Shown here in pieces: positions 1 to 5,090 of a stretch of DNA of 5,090 bases. Numbering within the stretch: the first letter of the stretch is position 1; the number at the start of each line of letters is the position of its first letter. Under the pieces are notes generated by a model. That model did not search any database. It saw only the letters and a program-made list of their open reading frames with translations, and had not been told where the DNA came from. Source of the DNA: Intrasporangium_A sp039812505 (GTDB taxonomy: Bacteria > Actinomycetota > Actinomycetes > Actinomycetales > Dermatophilaceae); contig NZ_JBDIAQ010000201.1 in NCBI RefSeq assembly GCF_039812505.1, positions 1 to 5,090 of the forward strand. Direction: 5' to 3'. The position numbers and the translations under genes are program-made.

Positions 1-26
1 GGTCGGGACGGCGTCCGGTCGGGACG
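1..26. repeat. Short tandem direct repeat in the cphA leader
   Basis: GGTCGGGACG occurs at 1-10 and again exactly at 17-26, a 16-nt period with GCGTCC between. The array may extend left of the window. CGTCC (12-16) can also pair with GGACG (22-26), so the unit has hairpin character. The role is unknown; it may belong to the intergenic region of an upstream gene. Confidence 0.45.
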
Positions 27-35
27 GGAGCGTGG

Positions 36-64
36 CGGACCGCTGCGGGTCCGGGGTTTCGGAC
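36..64. repeat. Overlapping inverted repeats upstream of cphA
   Basis: CGGACC (36-41) is perfectly complementary to GGTCCG (48-53) with a 6-nt loop. The segment GTCCG (49-53) is also complementary to CGGAC (60-64) with loop GGGTTT. The two hairpins share 49-53 and cannot form together. This could be a terminator remnant of an upstream gene, a protein-binding site, or chance in very GC-rich DNA. No T-run follows. I found no convincing promoter in 1-149. Confidence 0.35.
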
Positions 65-139
65 GGCGGCTCGGGGGTGGCACGATACGACAGCAAACGG
101 CTACGTGAACCCGGCCCAGAGCAGCGCCGATCGAGAGTT

Positions 140-143
140 GGAG
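140..143 (+). promoter_or_regulatory. Ribosome-binding site deciding the cphA start
   Basis: GGAG sits 6 nt before GTG 150, within GGAGAG at 140-145, and a second GAGAG is at 133-137. The other in-frame GTG at 105 has no comparable purine-rich motif in front of it (the preceding bases are CAAACGGCTAC). This favours 150 as the start. Confidence 0.6.
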
Positions 144-149
144 AGCCCA

Positions 150-2930
150 GTGCGGATCCTGAACCGAAACGTCTATGTCGGGCCGTCGCAGTACGCGCGG
201 TTCCCGGTCATCCGCCTCGAGCTCGACCTCGGCGAGCTGGAGAACTGGCCGACCACGAGACTCGGCCCCGACTTCGTGGACGCCCTGCTGGCCGCCCTGC
301 CCGATCTGCACGAGCACGGCTGCTCGTACCGCGAGCCGGGCGGCTTCGTCCGGCGGATGCGCGAGGGCGAGGGCACCTGGCTCGGCCACGTGCTCGAGCA
401 CGTGGCGATCGAGCTGCAGAACATCGCCGGCGAGGCGGTCACCTTCGGCAAGACCCGCAGCATCTCCGACGACCTGCCCGGCGTGTACTCGGTGGTGTAC
501 GAGTACGAGCAGCGTGAGGAGGGCATCGCCGCGGGCGAGCTGGCCCTGCGCCTGCTGGACTCGCTGCTGCCCGAGCAGCTGCGCACGGCCACGGACGAGA
601 GCTGGAACTGGGACGAGGAGCGCGACGACTTCATCCACTACGCCCAGCGGCGGGCCCTGGGCCCGTCCACCGCGTCGTTGGTGAAGGCGGCCGTGGAGCG
701 CGACATCCCGTGGATCCGCCTGAACGACCAGTCGCTGGTACAGCTCGGGCACGGCAAGTACCAGCAGCGCATCCAGGCCACCATCACCGGACGCACCCCG
801 CACATCGCGGTGGAGCTGGCCTCCGACAAGGAGGAGACCAACAAGATCCTGGGCGAGCAGGGACTGCCGGTGCCCCAGCAGCGACTGGTCCGCAGCGCCG
901 ATGCCGCCTGGCGGGCCGCCCAGCGGCTGGACGGGCCGGTCGTGGTCAAGCCGTACAACGGCAACCACGGCCGCGGCATCACGATCAACATCACCAGCGA
1001 GGACGAGGTGCGCGCGGCGTTCCACGCGGCGCAGGAGCACTCGCGCTCGGTGATCGTGGAGACCTACCTGTCCGGGGCGGACCACCGGCTGCTGGTGATC
1101 AACGGCGAGCTCGTCGCGGCGACCCGGCGCACGCCCGGGCACGTGGTCGGCGACGGCAGCTCGACCATCGCGGCGCTCGTCGAGCAGGTCAACAGCGACC
1201 CCCGCCGGGGCGTCGGCCACGAGAAGGTGCTGACGCGGCTCAAGCTGGACCGCGAGGCCGAGCTGATGATGGAGCACAAGGGCTACACCGCCGACAGCGT
1301 GCCGGCCGACGAGGAGGTCGTGTACCTGCGCTCCACCGCGAACCTGTCCACCGGCGGCACGGCCACCGACGTCACCGACGTCATCCACCCCGACAACCGC
1401 GCGATGGCCGAGCGGGCGGTGCGCGCCATCGGGCTCGACGTCGGCGGGGTCGACTTCCTGTCCACCAACATCGCGGAGAGCTTCCGCACGATCGGCGGCG
1501 GGATCTGCGAGGTCAACGCGGCCCCCGGCTTCCGGATGCACATCGCGCCGAGCGAGGGCACCCCGCGCGACGCCGCCGGCCCGGTGATCGACATGCTGTT
1601 CCCGCCGGGCACCCCCGCGCGCGTGCCGATCGCCGCCGTCACCGGCACCAACGGCAAGACCACGACCGCACGGATGCTGGCCCATGTCGCCAAGATGGCC
1701 GGTTACACCCCGGGCCTGACCACCACCGACGGTGTCTACGTCGACGGCCAGCGCACGGTGGAGGGCGACATGACCGGGCCGGTCTCGGCGCGCATGGTGC
1801 TGGCCGACCCGACGATCGACCTGGCCGTGCTCGAGACCGCCCGCGGCGGCCTGCTCCGGGCCGGCATGGGGGTCACCCAGGTCAACGTCGGCGCGGTCCT
1901 CAACGTCGCCTCCGACCACCTCGGGCTGAAGCGGATCGACACCCTCGAGCAGCTCGCCGAGATCAAGCGCATCGTGGTGGAGGTGGCCACCGACTGCGCT
2001 GTGCTCAACGCGGACGACCCGAACGTGCTGAAGATGTCGGCGTACACCGACGCCGAGGTGATCTGCTACGTCACCATGAACCCGTCCCACCCGCTCGTGC
2101 GCGAGCACATCCGCGCCGGCGGGCGGGCCTGCGCGCTGGAGCAGGGCGTCAACGGCCACATGATCACCCTGTACGACAAGGGCAGCCACATCCCGCTGAT
2201 GTGGACCCACCTGATCCCGGCCACGCTGGAGGGCCGGGCCCTGCACAACGTGCAGAACGCGATGGTCACCGCCGCGATGGCCTACTCGCTCGGCATCAAG
2301 CTGGACGCGATCCGGCAGGGCCTGCGCACCTTCGACACGACCTTCTTCCAGGCACCCGGGCGGATGAACGTCTTCGACGAGCACCCGTTCAAGGTGATCA
2401 TGGACTACGCGCACAACGCCCAGGCCGTCGGGGTGATGGCCGACCTGGCGCAGCGCCTCGACGCCGAGCGCCGGATCGTCGTGGTCGCCGGTCCGGGCGA
2501 TCGCCGCGACGAGGACCTGCGCGACATCGCCCAGGCCGTCGCCGGCAAGTTCGACCACTACATCTGCCGGCGCGACGACGCGCGGCGCGGTCGCGAGGAC
2601 GACGAGGTGCCGCGCCTCATCGCCGACACCCTGGTCTCGGCCGGGGTCCCGAAGGATGCCATCGACATCATTCCCGACGAGCAGCAGGCGATCGACGCCG
2701 CCCTGCTGATGGGCAAGCCCGGCGACCTGGTCCTCGTCTTCGCCGACGCGCTGACCCGGTCGTGGAAGCAGATCATCCGCTTCCAGCCGGACGGCGACGC
2801 CCCGAAGGCGGCGCCGCGCGCGGAGACGCCCGCGCTGCAGACCACGCTCGACGAGCGGATCGTGGCCGCGATGGAAGGCGTGGTCCGCGACGAGCGCGGC
2901 CTGCGCTTCGAACGCGAGGAGAGCGATTGA
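150..2930 (+). CDS. cphA: Cyanophycin synthetase (CphA)
   Basis: This enzyme builds cyanophycin in the cytoplasm from Asp, Arg and ATP. The predicted protein is 926 residues. The N domain (about 1-160) holds an HVLEH motif (H80, E83, H84), matching the HxxEH site linked to primer-generating hydrolysis in CphA. The ATP-grasp domain (about 161-485), which adds Asp, shows KPYNGNHGRG (267-276), D435 and EVNAAPGFRMH from E454. The Mur-ligase domain (about 489-878), which adds Arg, shows P-loop GTNGKTTT (499-506), ETARGG from E562, SDHLG (588-592), DYAHN (752-756) and GDRRDED (783-789). All three sites look intact. I chose GTG 150 because GGAG lies 6 nt upstream and the product then begins VRILNRNVYVGPS, in register with known CphA N termini; an in-frame GTG at 105 would add 15 residues and lacks a clear ribosome-binding site. 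KPYNGNHGRG differs slightly from the usual KPLDGNHGRG. A 48-residue tail follows the Mur domain. The family assignment is very secure. Confidence 0.96.
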   Translation: MRILNRNVYVGPSQYARFPVIRLELDLGELENWPTTRLGPDFVDALLAALPDLHEHGCSYREPGGFVRRMREGEGTWLGHVLEHVAIELQNIAGEAVTFGKTRSISDDLPGVYSVVYEYEQREEGIAAGELALRLLDSLLPEQLRTATDESWNWDEERDDFIHYAQRRALGPSTASLVKAAVERDIPWIRLNDQSLVQLGHGKYQQRIQATITGRTPHIAVELASDKEETNKILGEQGLPVPQQRLVRSADAAWRAAQRLDGPVVVKPYNGNHGRGITINITSEDEVRAAFHAAQEHSRSVIVETYLSGADHRLLVINGELVAATRRTPGHVVGDGSSTIAALVEQVNSDPRRGVGHEKVLTRLKLDREAELMMEHKGYTADSVPADEEVVYLRSTANLSTGGTATDVTDVIHPDNRAMAERAVRAIGLDVGGVDFLSTNIAESFRTIGGGICEVNAAPGFRMHIAPSEGTPRDAAGPVIDMLFPPGTPARVPIAAVTGTNGKTTTARMLAHVAKMAGYTPGLTTTDGVYVDGQRTVEGDMTGPVSARMVLADPTIDLAVLETARGGLLRAGMGVTQVNVGAVLNVASDHLGLKRIDTLEQLAEIKRIVVEVATDCAVLNADDPNVLKMSAYTDAEVICYVTMNPSHPLVREHIRAGGRACALEQGVNGHMITLYDKGSHIPLMWTHLIPATLEGRALHNVQNAMVTAAMAYSLGIKLDAIRQGLRTFDTTFFQAPGRMNVFDEHPFKVIMDYAHNAQAVGVMADLAQRLDAERRIVVVAGPGDRRDEDLRDIAQAVAGKFDHYICRRDDARRGREDDEVPRLIADTLVSAGVPKDAIDIIPDEQQAIDAALLMGKPGDLVLVFADALTRSWKQIIRFQPDGDAPKAAPRAETPALQTTLDERIVAAMEGVVRDERGLRFEREESD
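2918..2921 (+). promoter_or_regulatory. Ribosome-binding site for the TTG start of the Mur-ligase paralogue
   Basis: GGAG, within GAGGAGAG at 2916-2923, lies inside the 3' end of cphA and 5 nt before TTG 2927. The next in-frame candidate start (GTG 3005, residue 27) would remove the SSRRLLGANRFFD segment that resembles the CphA N terminus, so the TTG is preferred. Confidence 0.6.
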
Positions 2931-4720
2931 GCGAGCACACCGAGCCGGTCGTCCCCTTCGAGAGCTCCCGGCGGCTGCTCGGCGCGAACCGCTTCTTCGA
3001 CGGCGTGGGCGTGGTCCTGCAGGCCGGGCCCGAGGCCGTGCCGGACGACGCCGCCCTGGCCAGGTGGCGGGCCGGCGTCGAGCACGCCCGCGAGGCGCTG
3101 GGGTGGCCGCCCGGAGCCGTCGTGGCACGGCGGCATACCGGCGGCGTGGTGCTCGCCTTTGAGGCACCCCTCGACCAGCTCTTCACGGCCACGGAGGTCA
3201 ACGAGTGGTCGCTCTACACCGCCCTCGGCATCCGGGCGGGTGCCGGGCCGGCCGACCCGGACAGCGACGACCCCCGGCCGCACGTCGCCCACTTCGAAGA
3301 GGCCGAGGCCATGGCCCGGCTGCTCGAGATGGCGCGTGCGGAAGCGGACCCGGCCCTGATGGACCTGCTCGACGCTGCGGCCCGTCGCGGCATCCCCACC
3401 CATTTCGACGACGAACAGGTGTCGATCGGCGAGGGCGCGCACGCCAGGCTGTGGGCGCTCGGCGACCTGCCCGCCGCAGCGAACGTGGACTGGGCCGGGC
3501 TGGCCGGCGTACCCAAGGCCCTGGTCACCGGCTCCAACGGCAAGACCACCACGGTGCGCCTGATCACGGCGATGCTCGAGACGAGCGGCACGGTCGTCGG
3601 CCACAGCTGCACGGACGGTCTGGTGGTGGGTGGAGCGAAGGTCGCCAGCGGTGACTACTCCGGCCCGGTCGGCGCCCGCACCGTGCTGCGCGACCCGCGG
3701 GTCCAGGCCGCCGTTCTCGAGGTCGCGCGCGGCGGGATGCTGCGGCGAGGGCTCGCGGTCACCGGCGCCCGCGCCTCCGTCGTGACCAACATCAGCTCCG
3801 ACCACCTCGGCGACTACGGCATCGACACCCTCGACGACATCGCCGGCGTCAAGATCGTGGTGGCCAAGGCGCTGGCCCCGGACGGCGTGCTGGTCGCCAA
3901 CGCGGACGACCCGGTGGTCACCCGTCATGCCCTGGCCACGGGCCGAACGGCGATCGCGTGGTTCGCGCTCGAGCTCGGCACCGCCCTGGGGCGCGGCAGT
4001 CGGGCCTGCGGCGCGGCGGACGGCCACCTGGTGCTGGCCGACGGGGACCGCCGGCACGACCTCGGCGAGATCACGGCGATGCCGTTGACCATGGGCGGCA
4101 CCGCCGGGTACAACATCGCCAACGCGGCCGCTGCCGCGCTCGCGGCCTGCGCCATGGGTGTCCCACCGGCGCTGGTGGCCGCCGTGCTGGGCCGGTTCGG
4201 CTCCTCGCACGCCGACAACCCGGGGCGTCTGCAGCACTGGCGGCTGGGGGACGTCGAGGTGCTGATGGACTACGCCCACAACCCCGACGGGCTGGGCAAG
4301 CTGTTGCACGTCGCGGCGAGCCTGCGCGGCAGCGGACGGTTCGCGCTGCTGCTCGGGCACGCCGGCGATCGTCGCGACGACGACTACCGGGCCCTGGCTG
4401 CGGTCGCCGCCTCGGCCGGACCGGACCGCATCTGGCTGAAGGACCTGGGCCCGGAGTACCTGCGCGGCCGGGCCCTGGGTGAGATCCCCGCCATCCTCGG
4501 CCGGGCGCTGCTCGAGCAGGGGGTCGCGCCGGACGCGTTGCCGGTCTGCCCGGACGAGACGACCGCCGTGCGCCAGATGCTGGCGTGGGCCGCTCCCGGC
4601 GACCTGCTGCTGCTGCCGGTGCACACCCGGGTGCACCGCACCGCCGTGGCCGCCCTGCTGGACCAGCTGCAGCACGAGGGCTGGTCCCCCGGCCGGGCGC
4701 TGCCGACGCCGACGGGCTAG
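2927..4720 (+). CDS. Mur-ligase-family protein, CphA paralogue lacking the ATP-grasp domain
   Basis: A predicted 597-residue cytoplasmic ATP-dependent ligase of the Mur family, resembling the C-terminal half of CphA. Visible Mur motifs are GSNGKTTT (202-209), EVARGG from E265, SSDHLG with D292 and H293, an NPGR match to the APGR of CphA, DYAHNP (448-453) and GDRRDDD (480-486), so the ATP site looks functional. Residues 1-200 look like a reduced CphA front end: SSRRLLGANRFFD recalls the start of CphA proteins, and RRGIPTHFDDEQVSIGEG (from R153) aligns with RDIPWIRLNDQSLVQLGHG of the upstream CphA. From that IP to the P-loop is 46 residues here against 313 in CphA, so the ATP-grasp core is absent. 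The TTG start overlaps the cphA stop (ATTGA) and has GGAG 5 nt upstream, implying translational coupling. The function is inferred to lie in cyanophycin metabolism; the substrate is unknown. Family confidence is high and exact role low. Confidence 0.88.
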   Translation: MSEHTEPVVPFESSRRLLGANRFFDGVGVVLQAGPEAVPDDAALARWRAGVEHAREALGWPPGAVVARRHTGGVVLAFEAPLDQLFTATEVNEWSLYTALGIRAGAGPADPDSDDPRPHVAHFEEAEAMARLLEMARAEADPALMDLLDAAARRGIPTHFDDEQVSIGEGAHARLWALGDLPAAANVDWAGLAGVPKALVTGSNGKTTTVRLITAMLETSGTVVGHSCTDGLVVGGAKVASGDYSGPVGARTVLRDPRVQAAVLEVARGGMLRRGLAVTGARASVVTNISSDHLGDYGIDTLDDIAGVKIVVAKALAPDGVLVANADDPVVTRHALATGRTAIAWFALELGTALGRGSRACGAADGHLVLADGDRRHDLGEITAMPLTMGGTAGYNIANAAAAALAACAMGVPPALVAAVLGRFGSSHADNPGRLQHWRLGDVEVLMDYAHNPDGLGKLLHVAASLRGSGRFALLLGHAGDRRDDDYRALAAVAASAGPDRIWLKDLGPEYLRGRALGEIPAILGRALLEQGVAPDALPVCPDETTAVRQMLAWAAPGDLLLLPVHTRVHRTAVAALLDQLQHEGWSPGRALPTPTG

Positions 4721-4739
4721 GACGGGCCTCGCCCTCGGG

Positions 4740-4785
4740 GGTGTGCGCGGTTCGGGTCGCCATCACGACCACAACCACGCACACC
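4740..4785. terminator. Probable bidirectional terminator hairpin between convergent genes
   Basis: The left arm GGTGTGCGCGGTT (4740-4752) is complementary to the right arm AACCACGCACACC (4773-4785) at 12 of 13 positions. The odd pair is C/A in the + strand RNA but a U/G wobble in the - strand RNA. After a 2x2 internal mismatch, GGTCG (4755-4759) pairs with CGACC (4766-4770) around the 6-nt loop CCATCA. The hairpin begins 19 nt after the Mur-ligase stop and ends 11 nt before the aldolase stop on the other strand, filling most of the 76-nt gap. Neither side has a T-run, so termination would be of the U-tract-less kind reported for high-GC bacteria. A smaller GGGC-CTC-GCCC hairpin (4724-4734) precedes it. 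Confidence 0.7.
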
Positions 4786-4796
4786 GGCAGTCCCGG

Positions 4797-5090
4797 TCAG
4801 TACGACGCCCGGGCCGGGGCGTCGGCCTCCGGGATGAAGCTCGCGGCCAGCGCCTCGGAGCCGCGGGCAAGCAGCGCCACGTCGGCGCCGACGAGCACGA
4901 ACGCGGCACCCGCATCGAGGTAGGAGCGCGCCACGACGGGGTCGAACGCGTTGACCCCGACCGGCTTGCCCGCACCGCGGACCGCCTCGAAGGTGCGCAG
5001 CACGGCGGCCACGACGTCGGGATGGGACTGCTGCCCGAGCAGGCCCATCGAGGCGGCCAGGTCCGACGGGCCGACGAAGACGCCGTCGAC
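4797..5090 (-). CDS. HpcH/HpaI-family aldolase, C-terminal part (5' end beyond the window)
   Basis: The last 97 codons of a gene read from the right edge, ending at TGA (4799-4797). Members of this family are class II aldolases that use a divalent metal and pyruvate enolate chemistry, acting on sugar-acid-like or aromatic-breakdown intermediates; citrate-lyase beta subunits are related. The visible part starts VDGVFVGPSDLAASMG, the family signature; by comparison with E. coli HpaI, the Asp in GPSD (codon 5063-5061) is a metal ligand. Further on are GKPVGVNAFDP and GAAFVLVGADVALLARGSEALAASF, matching the C-terminal strand and helix seen in HpaI, and the end at ASY is in about the expected place. 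The family is usually about 250-270 residues, so roughly 60 percent is missing. The partner metal ligand and substrate-specific residues are outside, so the substrate cannot be named. It converges on the cphA pair and is probably unrelated in function. Confidence 0.88.
   Translation of the reverse strand, partial: VDGVFVGPSDLAASMGLLGQQSHPDVVAAVLRTFEAVRGAGKPVGVNAFDPVVARSYLDAGAAFVLVGADVALLARGSEALAASFIPEADAPARASY

Noticed and set aside
57..91. Possible promoter with TTTCGG (57-62) and TACGAC (86-91)
   Set aside because: Both elements are poor matches to sigma-70-type boxes and the 23-nt spacing is too long.
105..149. A 15-residue N-terminal extension of CphA from GTG 105
   Set aside because: There is no clear ribosome-binding site before 105, and the extension lies ahead of the position where CphA proteins normally start. 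It is not excluded.
32..517. Open frame of 161 codons overlapping the start of cphA
   Set aside because: It overlaps the conserved CphA N domain in another frame and its translation is Arg-rich without any motif.
710..2926. The same frame as the Mur-ligase paralogue is open far upstream, allowing a 1336-residue protein
   Set aside because: The upstream part is Arg/Gly/Pro/Ala-rich nonsense out of frame with cphA. Recognisable protein begins only after TTG 2927, which has its own ribosome-binding site.
2558..4675. A 705-codon open frame on the - strand opposite both genes
   Set aside because: It is an antisense shadow common in very GC-rich coding DNA. Its translation is low-complexity, without any recognisable domain, and it lies across two well-supported genes on the other strand.
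2927..4720. Reading the paralogue as a peptidoglycan enzyme such as MurC, MurE or MurT
   Set aside because: Its closest resemblance, including GDRRDDD, the DYAHNP context and the front segment, is to CphA, and it is coupled to cphA rather than to cell-wall genes.
4585..4923. Open frame on the + strand across the intergenic gap into the aldolase
   Set aside because: It overlaps the end of the Mur-ligase gene and runs antisense to the aldolase; its composition is low-complexity and it has no recognisable motif.

Overview
The window is very GC-rich, with codon third positions almost always G or C, and its genes use GTG and TTG starts. This suggests a high-GC bacterium. An actinobacterium is plausible, but the cyanophycin synthetase also resembles the type found in Proteobacteria, so no taxon can be assigned. 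Almost all of the window is protein-coding. There are two complete genes on the + strand, then the 3' end of a third gene on the - strand converging on them. I see no tRNA, rRNA, CRISPR array, insertion sequence or phage signal.

Layout: 1-149 is non-coding leader holding short direct and inverted repeats and the ribosome-binding site. 150-2930 is a full-length cyanophycin synthetase (cphA) with its N domain, ATP-grasp domain and Mur-ligase domain all carrying recognisable motifs. 2927-4720 is a second Mur-ligase-family gene that starts on a TTG overlapping the cphA stop codon. It looks like a shortened CphA paralogue: the N-domain-like start, the linker and the complete Mur half are present, but the ATP-grasp core of about 270 residues is missing. 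4721-4796 is a convergent intergenic gap filled by a long imperfect hairpin, probably a two-way terminator. 4797-5090 (- strand) is the C-terminal 97 residues of an HpcH/HpaI-family aldolase.

How the genes work together: CphA makes cyanophycin, a nitrogen-storage polymer with a poly-aspartate backbone carrying arginine on each side-chain carboxylate. Its ATP-grasp domain adds Asp and its Mur domain adds Arg. The overlapping stop/start means the Mur-only paralogue is almost certainly co-translated with CphA, so it probably acts in the same pathway, perhaps as an extra amino-acid ligase or a partner subunit. Its substrate cannot be read from sequence. This two-gene arrangement is the most interesting part of the window. 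No cyanophycinase or isoaspartyl dipeptidase is visible; they could lie outside. The aldolase end is convergent and probably unrelated.
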